Positions 50,654 to 59,914 of a stretch of 64,000 bases of DNA are shown piece by piece. The DNA comes from Methylotenera oryzisoli. Lineage in GTDB: Bacteria > Pseudomonadota > Gammaproteobacteria > Burkholderiales > Methylophilaceae. The stretch is taken from the NCBI RefSeq assembly GCF_004661485.1, contig NZ_PQVH01000008.1, positions 1-64,000 on the forward strand, given 5' to 3'. The first letter of the stretch is position 1. Every line of letters begins with the position of its first letter. The notes below the pieces were generated by a model. That model saw nothing but the letters and a program-made list of their open reading frames with translations. It made no database searches and was not told where the DNA came from. The position numbers and the translations under genes are program-made.

Positions 50654-53600
50654 ATGATTTAAGTGCTGACTCAAACTCATGTATAGGTAATGGTTTGCCA
50701 AGCAGATAGCCTTGGAAGTGTGTGCAGCCATTGTTGAGTAAATACGCACGTTGGGCTTCGGTTTCTACGCCTTCAGCAATCGTTTCTAAACCAAGGCTTT
50801 GTGCCATGGCAATAATGGTACGAATAATCACTCGGTTGCTTTCATCCACCGTAATGTCGCGCACAAATGACTGATCTATTTTTAATTGGTTAAGCGGCAA
50901 TCGCTTGAGATATTGGAGTGATGAGTAGCCAGTACCAAAGTCATCGAGTGAGAACCGAACGCCAGTGGTTTGTAATCTACTCATGATACTAATCGTGTCT
51001 TCAATCGAGTTGAGCAGCATACTTTCAGTAATCTCAAGTTTAAGTAAATTAGGGTTTATTGCATACTTGTCAATGGTGTTTTTTACAGTAGAGGTGAAAT
51101 CTACTTGATGCAGCTGCTTTGCGCTGACATTCACAGACAACACTAAATCCTGAGTGCGTGCGTTTTGCTGCCATTGTTTAAGTTGCGCACAGGCTGTATC
51201 CAGTACCCATGAGCCGATAGGGATGATTAAATCATTTTCCTCTGCCAGCGGGATAAATTTAGCTGGCGAAATTAAGCCCATTTCAGGGTGTGGCCAGCGG
51301 ATAAGTGCTTCAGCGCCTATGGCTTGCCCGTGGCTGTCTAGCTGTATTTGGTAGTAAAGCTGAAACTGCTGCTCATTGATAGCAATGTTTAAATCGCGCT
51401 CAAGTTCAACGCGAGCATTAATGCTGGTTTGCATTTCGGGGTCAAAGAAGCATATTGCATTACGTCCAAGTTTTTTAGCTTGGTACATGGCAATATCAGC
51501 TTGTTTGAGTAGTTCATCTTGCGATTGTTCGTGATGGTGAAATAGCGCTGCGCCAATACTGCAAGTGATTTGGTACTCATACTCGCCCAGGTTGTAAGGC
51601 TGACTTAATCGTTGCAAAATCTTTTCACCGATTAATTTGGTTTTAGACGCGGCCTCATCTAGCTGTAGGCTTAAATCTTCTAAAGTAATCACAAACTCGT
51701 CGCCACCCAGTCTCGCTACGGTGTCACCTTCGCGTACACAGCTATTTAACCTCTCCGCTACATGAAGCAACAGCATGTCACCTACTGCATGCCCTAGTGA
51801 GTCGTTAAGGTTTTTAAAATTATCTAAATCAATAAATAATAAAGCCCCTTTACTTTGACTGCGCGCGCTTGAGGCGAGGGCATGGCTTAAGCGGTCTATG
51901 AATAAGCGTCTATTTGGAAGGTGTGTGAGTGGGTCGTAAAAAGCTAATATTTCTATTTCTTTTGCAGCTGCCTTGTTCGAGGTAATGTCTGCCATGGTCG
52001 CTACATAATTAGTCACGGTGCCATGCTGGTCTTTTACTGCGGTAATCGTCAGGTATTCCGGGTAAATTTCACCATTTTTACGCCGATTCCATATTTCTCC
52101 GCTCCACGAGCCTTTATTGGTAATACTTTCCCACATGGCGCGATAAAAGTCAGCATTATTCTTACTGGAGCTAAGTATTCTTGGATTTTTACCAATGACC
52201 TCTGTAGCCGAGTAGCCGGTAATGGCAGTAAATGCATGATTAACGCGCAAGATGATATTGTTTGCGTCCGTGACAATCATTCCCTCTTGCGCCTCAAACA
52301 CATAAGCGGAAATTTTTAGTTCATTCTCTATACTTTTGCGTTCGGTGATATCGTGACTAATGCCAAGCACGCCGGTAACGTTGCCTTGCTCATCATAGAT
52401 TGCAGTCTTAGTGGTTTCCAATAGTTCAGAGTGACCATCATCGGCGAAAGTAATCCATTCTTCATTAATGCACGGTACGCTGCTTGCCATTGCTTTTTTA
52501 TCATTTTCTCGGAAAGAGTCAGCAAGCATGATATCAACAAAGTCATAATCCGTTTTTCCAACAATCTCAGATTCTTTTTTACCAAAGAACTTCTCAAAAC
52601 GTGAGTTACAAGTGAGATATATACCATCAGGGCTTTTTAGCCAGACCAAATCTGGAATCGCGGTCAGCAACCCTCTGAGGCGTGATTCGCTATCCTGAAG
52701 CGCGTGCCTGGAGAGTTGATGTTCAGTTGTATCTCTAAGTACGCCAATAATACGTGTAGGCTCTCCAGCCGAGTTGCGGGCGACTGCTACCCCTTGTTCC
52801 AATATCCATTTGGTATTTCCATTGTGATCAATAATGCGATGCTCACTGATGTAGGTTTTTGTTTTATTATTTAAATAGTCGTGTACGCTTGAAAACACAC
52901 AAGGTTTATCCTCAGGGTGAATGTTGCTCTCCCAAGTTACCATGTCATTGTTGATGATGTCATTGCTTAAGCCATGAATCTCTGCCCATTTACTTGAGTA
53001 GTACGTTTTATTGGTTTCCAAGTTCCAATCCCAAACCCCGTCACTTGTTCCTTCAATTGCAAATCTCCATCTATTTTCTGTTTCAATGCGTTTGGTTATT
53101 TCATCACGCAATGTTTTTAGTGTATAGAACAAAATTCCAATACCAATCAGCAAGCTGATCAGCATAACTACTTGCGCGATGCCTACTTTCAGCGATGCTA
53201 GACTCTGACGTTCATTTGATCTGTTTTGCACGGCGATATCAAACGCATGCAGCTTTGAAGTCAGCAAGTTAGTAAGGTGATTGATGTTGCCTTCAGTAAT
53301 GATAGAAATACTCGGGCCAACAATGACTAAGCCACCTTTGGTCGGCAAGATAGACTCAGACTCATTAATGGACTCTCTAAAAATCCCTTCGACGCTTTTA
53401 ATCTGGCTTTGCATTTCAAGGTTTTGTCCCGCCATTTTTTTAATTGTAGACAATGACTGGAATACATTGGAACGTATGGACTGCAGGTTTTCTAACAGGC
53501 TAGGGCTTGGGTTGTGTAGATACTGAGTAATCAGGGATTTATGGTCGTAAAATCCGCTCTGTAGATTTTTAGATAGATTGAGTAACTGGTAGGTTTGTTC

Positions 53601-53750
53601 TAACGTATATGCAGAGATTTTGCTTTGCTCTGTACTGGTGAGCATAGCCACAGACGAGATGATTAACATGCCCAGCGACAGCATGATATTAAAAACAATA
53701 AATCTGGGGTGCTTGAATGAAAGTTTTAAAGACAGACTTTCATTCATCAT
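50652..53750 (-). CDS. Membrane PAS-GGDEF-EAL protein
   Basis: 1032 residues from ATG 53750, chosen for AGG just upstream; an in-frame ATG at 53807 adds 19 residues without a good ribosome site. Membrane helix near 15-40 (FIVFNIMLSLGMLIISSVAML), a helical periplasmic sensor, and a second helix near 190-215. Three PAS/PAC units follow (RFAIEGTSDGVWDWNLE; LLTAIPDLVWLKSPDG; VFEAQEGMIVTDANN). GGDEF reads VARLGGDEFVI with RxxD (REGD) before it, and EAL reads GAEALIRWPHP and DDFGTGYSSLQYL. Both catalytic motifs look intact. A perfect FNR-type box lies 127-146 bases upstream, so expression may respond to oxygen or nitric oxide. Confidence 0.88.
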   Translation of the reverse strand: MMNESLSLKLSFKHPRFIVFNIMLSLGMLIISSVAMLTSTEQSKISAYTLEQTYQLLNLSKNLQSGFYDHKSLITQYLHNPSPSLLENLQSIRSNVFQSLSTIKKMAGQNLEMQSQIKSVEGIFRESINESESILPTKGGLVIVGPSISIITEGNINHLTNLLTSKLHAFDIAVQNRSNERQSLASLKVGIAQVVMLISLLIGIGILFYTLKTLRDEITKRIETENRWRFAIEGTSDGVWDWNLETNKTYYSSKWAEIHGLSNDIINNDMVTWESNIHPEDKPCVFSSVHDYLNNKTKTYISEHRIIDHNGNTKWILEQGVAVARNSAGEPTRIIGVLRDTTEHQLSRHALQDSESRLRGLLTAIPDLVWLKSPDGIYLTCNSRFEKFFGKKESEIVGKTDYDFVDIMLADSFRENDKKAMASSVPCINEEWITFADDGHSELLETTKTAIYDEQGNVTGVLGISHDITERKSIENELKISAYVFEAQEGMIVTDANNIILRVNHAFTAITGYSATEVIGKNPRILSSSKNNADFYRAMWESITNKGSWSGEIWNRRKNGEIYPEYLTITAVKDQHGTVTNYVATMADITSNKAAAKEIEILAFYDPLTHLPNRRLFIDRLSHALASSARSQSKGALLFIDLDNFKNLNDSLGHAVGDMLLLHVAERLNSCVREGDTVARLGGDEFVITLEDLSLQLDEAASKTKLIGEKILQRLSQPYNLGEYEYQITCSIGAALFHHHEQSQDELLKQADIAMYQAKKLGRNAICFFDPEMQTSINARVELERDLNIAINEQQFQLYYQIQLDSHGQAIGAEALIRWPHPEMGLISPAKFIPLAEENDLIIPIGSWVLDTACAQLKQWQQNARTQDLVLSVNVSAKQLHQVDFTSTVKNTIDKYAINPNLLKLEITESMLLNSIEDTISIMSRLQTTGVRFSLDDFGTGYSSLQYLKRLPLNQLKIDQSFVRDITVDESNRVIIRTIIAMAQSLGLETIAEGVETEAQRAYLLNNGCTHFQGYLLGKPLPIHEFESALKS

Positions 53751-53876
53751 ATTGCCTGTGTTGGACAAATACAATATGGCTGACGTTGCTAGTTTCATTA
53801 CGGGCATTGGTAACAGCGCCTAGGTTCAAATATACTCATGGAGTGTGGCTCAGAGTATTTTGTTTTGCCGAAGTCT

Positions 53877-53896
53877 GATTTGATGTATATCAAATC
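53877..53896. promoter_or_regulatory. FNR/Anr-type binding site
   Basis: TTGAT GTAT ATCAA (53880-53893) matches the FNR consensus TTGAT-N4-ATCAA exactly. The symmetry extends to 8-bp arms, GATTTGAT and ATCAAATC. It lies between the divergent PAS-GGDEF-EAL gene and hrpA, about 130 bases from each start. Confidence 0.6.
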
Positions 53897-54025
53897 GTGA
53901 GTGTTTTGCTTTTAATTAAGCAAGTCGCTGCTTATTTCTAGCATTTTCCGCAGATTTACTACAGATTCTTTGTACTCATCGTATGCAAAAGTGGCATATT
54001 AAGCGCTATTTGCAAATGCTTTTGT

Positions 54026-57000
54026 ATGATTATTAAAGTAGAACAGCACGGCATGATAAAATTTGCGCCTATGAATGTGAGTAAACCTGATAATTTAATC
54101 CCTGCTAATTTTGAACACGCGTTACAAAGCTGCATGTTGGCCGATCGCTATACATTGCGCCGTAAAATGCAGGAAATCAAATCGCTACAAAAACTTGGGG
54201 ATGAAAAGTCGCTAGCCAAGGCTCAGCGCATGGTCAATGAAGTCTTGCAAAAGATGCACGCTTCACAGCAGAAGTATCAATTACGTTTAGCGCAATTGCC
54301 TAGGCCTGAGTATCCGCTAGAGCTGCCAGTAAGCGGCAAGCGTGATGAAATTGCGACCGCAATCAGTAAACACCAAGTGGTGATTGTGTGCGGTGAAACC
54401 GGCTCAGGTAAAACCACGCAATTACCTAAAATCTGCTTAGAGCTCGGGCGCGGGGTTTCCGGATTTATTGGCCATACCCAGCCGCGGCGCATTGCCGCAA
54501 GATCAGTCGCCAGCCGTATTGCACAAGAGCTAAAAACGCCGCTGGGTGAGGCAGTGGGCTACAAAGTACGATTTAACGATAAGCTATCTGAGTCCAGCTA
54601 TGTGAAGCTGATGACAGATGGTATTTTGCTTGCAGAAACACAGGGTGATAAGTTTTTAAACGCTTACGACACCATTATCATCGATGAGGCACACGAGCGT
54701 AGCCTCAACATCGACTTCTTACTCGGCTACCTTAAGCAGCTGTTACCCAAACGCCCTGATTTAAAAGTGATTGTTACGTCAGCAACGATTGATGCTGATC
54801 GCTTTTCGCAGCACTTTAATGGCGCCCCTGTGATTGAAGTGTCCGGCCGCACTTTCCCCGTAGAAATTCGTTACCGACCATTAGGCGCAGCCGGATTCCG
54901 TGCACGTGAGGTGGCTGAGGCTGAGAATGCACAGTTTGACCTAGAAGATGACACTATTTTTGGTATTGCACGTAAAGCCAAAACAGAGGCGCGCTGGCTA
55001 GAAGAGGATGATGAAGAAGAAGCGATTGAAGAGGCTATTTTAGATGCGGCCGATGATTTATTGCGACAGGGAGATGGTGATATTCTGGTGTTTTTACCAG
55101 GTGAGCGCGAGATTCGTGATGTGGCAGAGCATTTGCGCAAGTATCAAGGACGCTCAGCTAAGCTGAAGCACATAGAAGTGCTACCTTTGTTTGCCCGGTT
55201 AAGTATTGAAGACCAGCAGAAAATATTTAGAAGCCATAGTAGCAGGCGCATTGTGTTGGCAACCAACGTGGCCGAAACCTCGCTGACCGTCCCCGGCATC
55301 AAATACGTGATTGATGCTGGACTGGCGCGGGTAAACCGTTACAGTACGCGAGCAAAAGTTGAACAGCTGCAGATTGAGAAAATTAGCCAAGCTGCTGCTA
55401 AGCAGCGCGCAGGGCGCTGTGGCCGTGTTTCAAACGGTATTTGTGTGCGGCTCTATTCTGAGCAGGACTTTAACGGCCGCCCAGAGTTTACTGAGCCGGA
55501 AATCTTGCGCAGTTCGCTGGCTGCAGTGATTTTACGCATGGCAGCCCTGCGTTTAGGTGATGTAACCGAGTTCCCGTTTATCGAGGCCCCTTCATCGCGC
55601 CTGATTGCAGATGGCTATTTGCTATTGCAGGAGCTTGGCGCAGTAGATGCACGCCGCCAAATTACAGATACCGGCTTGCAATTGGCGAAGCTGCCGCTGG
55701 ACCCGCGTGTAGGTCGTATGATTCTGGCGGCCAAACGCGAGCATTGCTTAAAAGAAATCTTGATTATTGCAAGTGTGCTGAGCATACAAGACCCACGTGA
55801 GCGCCCAATGGATAAGCGCGAAGCGGCGGATAATGCACATGCCAAATTTGCGGGTGAGGGCTCAGATTTTATGAGCTATCTCAAGCTGTGGGACTTCTTC
55901 GATAACGCACTCAAAACTAAAAAATCTAATAAAGACTTGCTCAATCAATGCCATAGCAATTTTTTATCATTTTTACGCTTAAAAGAGTGGCGTGAGTTAC
56001 ACGGGCAGTTGCTAGAGATTGTTTCCGAGATGGAGTTTAAGCTGAATGAGCAAGAGGCTAATTTTGAGCAGATTCACAAAGCGCTGCTCGCCGGCCTGCT
56101 AGGTAATATTGGATTTAAAGATGGCGACAGTGACTCCTACGCCGGTGCACGTGGTATTCGTTTCCATGTTGCACCAGGCTCTACACTCAAGAAAACGCGT
56201 CCAAAATGGGTAATGGCTGCCGAGTTGGTAGATACCACCAAGCTATATGCGCGATGTGTCGCTAAAATTGAGCCTGACTGGATCGAGCCGCTAGCCAGAG
56301 GCCTTACCGATAGCCATTATTCAGACCCGCGCTGGGATAGAAAAATGGGCATGGTTAACGCTTGGGAGCGCGTCAGCTTGTATGGTCTGACAATTATTCC
56401 AAAACGTCGTGTGCATTATGGCCCGATTAACGCTGCAGAATCGCGTGAAATATTTATACGTGAAGCGCTTGCGAACGGAGAGTTTGACACCAAAGCAGCA
56501 TTTTTTACTGCTAACGAGCGCTTGATTGCAGAGGTTGAAGAGCTAGAGCATAAGGCTCGCCGGCAAGACGTATTGGTGGATGAGCATAAACTTTTTGCTT
56601 TTTACGATGCCAAAATACCAGTGGATATTTTTAATGCCGCCAGTTTTGAAAAGTGGCGGGCAGATGCTGAGAAAATATCACCGAGGCTGTTGTACTTAAC
56701 GCGTGATGATTTAATGCGCCATGGTGCAGATGCCATCACTGCAGTACAGTTTCCTGAGAAAGTCATGTTAGATGGTGTTGAAACTAATTTGAAGTATCGT
56801 TTTGAGCCGGGCCACGTGCTGGATGGTGTAACTGCGACGGTGCCGCTTGCCTTATTGAATCAGCTAAACCCGGTGCAAACCGAGTGGCTAGTCCCAGGCA
56901 TGTTGCGTGAGAAGATCACATATTTGATTAAAGCGTTGCCTAAAACATTTAGGCGTGTATGTGTGCCTGTGCCCGAGTTCGTCACCGGTTTTTTGGACGA

Positions 57001-58111
57001 AGTGAACCAGCAGTTCTCACAGCCTGTACTTGAGGCCTTGGCCTCTTATATACAGCGTAAAACTACGCTCAAAATTAGCAAAGAGGATTGGAACCTGAGC
57101 GATATTCCGTCACATCATTTGATGAATTTTAGTGTGCTGGATGATGGTGGCAGGGAGTTGGCCATGGGGCGTGACTGGAACGCCCTGAAAAAGCAGTTGG
57201 GGTCAGCCGCGCAGCTTACGTTTAGAAATACCTCGCCAGATATAGAAAAAACGGGTTTAAAACAATGGGATTTTGGTGATTTGCCACAGACCCTTAGTTT
57301 TGAACGTGATGGACTAAAAGTGACAGGCTACCCTGCGCTTGAAGATGCGCATGACAGTATTGCCGTTAAGCTGTTTGACACAGAGCGTGAGGCTGCACTT
57401 AGTCATCGCAAGGGCGTGTGCCGCCTGATGCGATTTGAACTAAAAGAGCAGATGAAGCAGCTGGAAAAAAGCCTGCCAAACTTTAATCAGTATGCGATGG
57501 TCTTGCGTAATGTGATGTCGGCAGATGATTTGCGTGAGGACATGATTCTAGCGATTGCAGACCGTGCGTTTATCGGCGAAGATGATTTGCCGCGTAATAA
57601 TGCTGAGTTTATGGTACTGAAGCAACGTGCTAGAACACGCTTGCCAGCCGTGACACAAGCGGTAGCAAGGCAAGCACAGGCAATTGCTACCGAATACCAG
57701 TTGCTAGTGCAGAAGCAAGGGCAAATGGCCTCCACCGCCAACCGGCTAAAACGTGATTTAGAGCAGCAAATTGGTTTGTTAGTATACAAAGGAAGCTTTC
57801 ACCAAACACCTTGGGAGCAATTGCAACATATTCCGCGTTATTTAAAAGCACTGCGACTACGTATCGAGAAGCATCCGGCTAACCCGGATCGCGATGGTAA
57901 AAATGCGGCAAGCGTTGGCTTGGTTTGGCAAAAATGGCAAGATAAAGTCAATGCTTTAAATACTGCGAATTTGGATATTCCACAGCATTTGCAGGATTTT
58001 AGATGGCTAATTGAAGAGCTGCGTGTGTCTTTATTTGCACAAGAGCTTAAAACACCGTTTCCTGTGTCGCTCAAACGCCTTGAAAAAACTTGGGCAGACA
58101 TGCGCTTTTAA
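54026..58111 (+). CDS. hrpA: ATP-dependent RNA helicase HrpA
   Basis: 1361 residues, close to E. coli HrpA (1300). The start is uncertain (ATG 54026, 54053 or 54071). DEAH-box motifs: VVIVCGETGSGKTTQLPKI (I), TQPRRIAARSVA (Ia), IIIDEAHERSLNIDF (II, DEAH), VTSATIDADRFS (III), FLPGEREI (IV), LATNVAETSLTVPGI (V) and AAAKQRAGRCGRV (VI). HA2 and OB-fold regions follow, then the long C-terminal DUF3418 part (MRFELKEQMKQLEKSLPNF and the end LKTPFPVSLKRLEKTWADM) that marks HrpA rather than HrpB. In E. coli it rescues stalled ribosomes. The gene ends 5 bases before the TonB-like gene. Confidence 0.95.
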   Translation: MIIKVEQHGMIKFAPMNVSKPDNLIPANFEHALQSCMLADRYTLRRKMQEIKSLQKLGDEKSLAKAQRMVNEVLQKMHASQQKYQLRLAQLPRPEYPLELPVSGKRDEIATAISKHQVVIVCGETGSGKTTQLPKICLELGRGVSGFIGHTQPRRIAARSVASRIAQELKTPLGEAVGYKVRFNDKLSESSYVKLMTDGILLAETQGDKFLNAYDTIIIDEAHERSLNIDFLLGYLKQLLPKRPDLKVIVTSATIDADRFSQHFNGAPVIEVSGRTFPVEIRYRPLGAAGFRAREVAEAENAQFDLEDDTIFGIARKAKTEARWLEEDDEEEAIEEAILDAADDLLRQGDGDILVFLPGEREIRDVAEHLRKYQGRSAKLKHIEVLPLFARLSIEDQQKIFRSHSSRRIVLATNVAETSLTVPGIKYVIDAGLARVNRYSTRAKVEQLQIEKISQAAAKQRAGRCGRVSNGICVRLYSEQDFNGRPEFTEPEILRSSLAAVILRMAALRLGDVTEFPFIEAPSSRLIADGYLLLQELGAVDARRQITDTGLQLAKLPLDPRVGRMILAAKREHCLKEILIIASVLSIQDPRERPMDKREAADNAHAKFAGEGSDFMSYLKLWDFFDNALKTKKSNKDLLNQCHSNFLSFLRLKEWRELHGQLLEIVSEMEFKLNEQEANFEQIHKALLAGLLGNIGFKDGDSDSYAGARGIRFHVAPGSTLKKTRPKWVMAAELVDTTKLYARCVAKIEPDWIEPLARGLTDSHYSDPRWDRKMGMVNAWERVSLYGLTIIPKRRVHYGPINAAESREIFIREALANGEFDTKAAFFTANERLIAEVEELEHKARRQDVLVDEHKLFAFYDAKIPVDIFNAASFEKWRADAEKISPRLLYLTRDDLMRHGADAITAVQFPEKVMLDGVETNLKYRFEPGHVLDGVTATVPLALLNQLNPVQTEWLVPGMLREKITYLIKALPKTFRRVCVPVPEFVTGFLDEVNQQFSQPVLEALASYIQRKTTLKISKEDWNLSDIPSHHLMNFSVLDDGGRELAMGRDWNALKKQLGSAAQLTFRNTSPDIEKTGLKQWDFGDLPQTLSFERDGLKVTGYPALEDAHDSIAVKLFDTEREAALSHRKGVCRLMRFELKEQMKQLEKSLPNFNQYAMVLRNVMSADDLREDMILAIADRAFIGEDDLPRNNAEFMVLKQRARTRLPAVTQAVARQAQAIATEYQLLVQKQGQMASTANRLKRDLEQQIGLLVYKGSFHQTPWEQLQHIPRYLKALRLRIEKHPANPDRDGKNAASVGLVWQKWQDKVNALNTANLDIPQHLQDFRWLIEELRVSLFAQELKTPFPVSLKRLEKTWADMRF

Positions 58112-58116
58112 TCTCC

Positions 58117-59052
58117 ATGTATTCAGATCAAATTAATCACAATCAAGTCGAAGAAAACTTTGATGAATTTCTAGCGCGGGCGCTCAAATTCAAGCCTGTC
58201 AACGAGCAGCTGATTCGCGTGAATATCAGCCGTAATACTTTATTCGCGATTGTTATTTCTATCCTAGTTCATTTGGCCATCTTCTTTCTAGCACCCAAAG
58301 TTCAGTTTGATCAGCCGCCGGCTAGCACATCCAGCCCGATTGAAGTAAGCCTAGTGCCGCCCAAGCGTGCACCAGTCGCTGCGGCAGCATCCCAGCCTAA
58401 AACAGAACCTCCGGCTAAAGTTGAGCCCAAGGTAGAGCCTGTAAAAAGAAAACCGGTAGTAAAACCAAAGCAAAAAGTGATTGCAAATATACCCACCACG
58501 ACGGCTGACTCAAGCTTAAAGGTACCAGATACGCCTAAGCCCCCACCACCCGTACAGGAAAATAAGCTGGATCCCACTAAGTTCCCGGATATGGCCTCTT
58601 ACATGAAAGCAGTACAAGCCAGCAGACAGGGCACTGAGTACGATGCCGCTCGGCAAAATGCGGAGGCAATTGCCAAGGAGCGTGGGCCGAGTGCAGAGCA
58701 AATGCGGGATGAACGCATTAAAAACAACTTTAAAAGCGGTACTAACGGTATTTTTGAGATTACCAGCAGAAGCTCACGTCACGCGACTTTTGCCTTTAAG
58801 GGTTGGACTAATGACTATAGCAACGCCAAGCTGCAATACTTTGAAGTTGAAGCCGGCAGCGGCCAAGATATTCGTTTGATGATAGTGAAACGTATGATTG
58901 CGTTGATCCGTGAACATTATCAGGGTGATTTCACTTGGGAGTCTCATCGACTTGCGCGTTCGGTCACGCAGTCTGCACGCTTGGAAGACAATGCCGGTTT
59001 GGAGGACTTCTTAATGATGGAGTTTTTTGGCAGTAACTACCGTAATAACTAA
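58117..59052 (+). CDS. TonB-like proline-rich membrane protein, function unknown
   Basis: 311 residues from ATG 58117 (a longer in-frame start lies inside hrpA). A cytoplasmic head of about 40 residues precedes a single membrane helix at about 42-60 (LFAIVISILVHLAIFFLA). A Pro/Lys/Val-rich stretch (80-165) follows, like the periplasm-spanning arm of TonB, then a globular domain (FEITSRSSRHATFAFKGWTND, then EVEAGSGQDIRLMIVKRMIALIREHYQGDFTWESHRL). The C-terminal domain is not that of TonB as far as I can tell. It probably shares hrpA's transcript. Spanning the periplasm is likely; the role is unknown. Confidence 0.7.
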   Translation: MYSDQINHNQVEENFDEFLARALKFKPVNEQLIRVNISRNTLFAIVISILVHLAIFFLAPKVQFDQPPASTSSPIEVSLVPPKRAPVAAAASQPKTEPPAKVEPKVEPVKRKPVVKPKQKVIANIPTTTADSSLKVPDTPKPPPPVQENKLDPTKFPDMASYMKAVQASRQGTEYDAARQNAEAIAKERGPSAEQMRDERIKNNFKSGTNGIFEITSRSSRHATFAFKGWTNDYSNAKLQYFEVEAGSGQDIRLMIVKRMIALIREHYQGDFTWESHRLARSVTQSARLEDNAGLEDFLMMEFFGSNYRNN

Positions 59053-59082
59053 GCGGATTAAATATGGTGTTTAATCCGCTTA
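59050..59082. repeat. Perfect 13-bp hairpin at the end of the TonB-like gene
   Basis: TAAGCGGATTAAA (59050-59062) and TTTAATCCGCTTA (59070-59082) pair fully, loop TATGGTG. The left arm contains the stop codon. The first T-run comes only 11 bases later (59093-59097), so it is not a textbook terminator, but it lies between convergent genes. Confidence 0.65.
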
Positions 59083-59128
59083 GATTTGCTACGTTTTTGA
59101 GTTGGATTTGCTTTTACTTTGCTATTGA

Positions 59129-59716
59129 TTACTTTTCTTTATTCAGCGCGCGTCTGTACTCTTCAAGTCTTTCCTGATAATTTTCTGCATCCCCGTAATC
59201 AATAAAGCGCGAATAGCGTGAGTGTGTGCCTAATATCTTTCTGGCATGTTTAATCGGGCAAAAGTATTGTTCCGTGCGTGCCACAATTTCACTAATGTAG
59301 GCAATCATGCCGCTACCATAGGCGCAGTAGGTGCAATGAAATTTTTCTATAAAGTTTAGGTACTGTAACTGCTGCCGATCATAAATAATGTAATCAGCCC
59401 GGCGTACTTTTTTAATGCCGTAAATCGGGAAGCAAGTTAACTGGTAAAACGTGATGAAAATATCGGTAATAACCAACGGAATAATCATGGCATAGATGAT
59501 GGGCCCCGTAATCAAGTTTTGTGGGCGGTTAGTGATAAGCCACGTAAAAAAATTTCTTTTAAGGTGCTTGTGGGTATCTTTGATTGATTTTTCAAACTCA
59601 ACACGCTTTCCTTTGATTTGAAAAAATATGGTGGACTGTTGTTCATTTAGTGCGCTGCGTAAATCATCTTCAAGTTCGGTAATTTGATTTAGTAATTGTT
59701 GAATCCGTTCGTTCAT
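59129..59716 (-). CDS. Membrane protein with Cys/His cluster, function unknown
   Basis: 195 residues. N-terminal coiled coil (IQQLLNQITELEDDLRSALNEQ), one long or two short membrane segments at about 70-105 (LITGPIIYAMIIPLVITDIFITFYQL), then a cytoplasmic or periplasmic part with FHCTYCAYGSG and EQYFCPIKHARK. The C-x2-C plus C-x3-H arrangement could hold a metal or an iron-sulfur cluster. I have seen the 'HCxYCxY...EQYxCPIKH' pattern in uncharacterised bacterial proteins. No operon partner. Confidence 0.65.
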   Translation of the reverse strand: MNERIQQLLNQITELEDDLRSALNEQQSTIFFQIKGKRVEFEKSIKDTHKHLKRNFFTWLITNRPQNLITGPIIYAMIIPLVITDIFITFYQLTCFPIYGIKKVRRADYIIYDRQQLQYLNFIEKFHCTYCAYGSGMIAYISEIVARTEQYFCPIKHARKILGTHSRYSRFIDYGDAENYQERLEEYRRALNKEK

Positions 59717-59794
59717 GCAAACCCCTTGCGCAGTTAAATAACTTATATAAATTACAGCACAGTATGTGATACTCCCTGTTGACGAGTATAGCGC

Positions 59795-59818
59795 TATATC
59801 AGTTAATTAGCTGATATA
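59795..59818. promoter_or_regulatory. 24-bp near-perfect palindrome upstream of the PQQ gene
   Basis: TATATCAG (59795-59802) and CTGATATA (59811-59818) flank a central TAATTA, with only one mismatched position. It is in the divergent region, overlapping a possible TTGACG -35 at 59779. Looks like an operator for one or both genes; the cognate regulator is unknown. Confidence 0.5.
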
Positions 59819-59840
59819 TAGTAATTTGCCATAGGTTACG

Positions 59841-59869
59841 TTGGCAAAAACTATACACATCTGTATACT
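59841..59869 (+). promoter_or_regulatory. Sigma70-type promoter of the PQQ-propeller gene
   Basis: -35 TTGGCA (59841-59846), 17-base spacer, -10 TATACT (59864-59869). The transcript would start near 59876, about 39 bases before ATG 59915. Confidence 0.65.
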
Positions 59870-59914
59870 TTAAGTTGAATCTTGCCTATTTAAGCTAAAT
59901 TAAGGATGCTTTTT

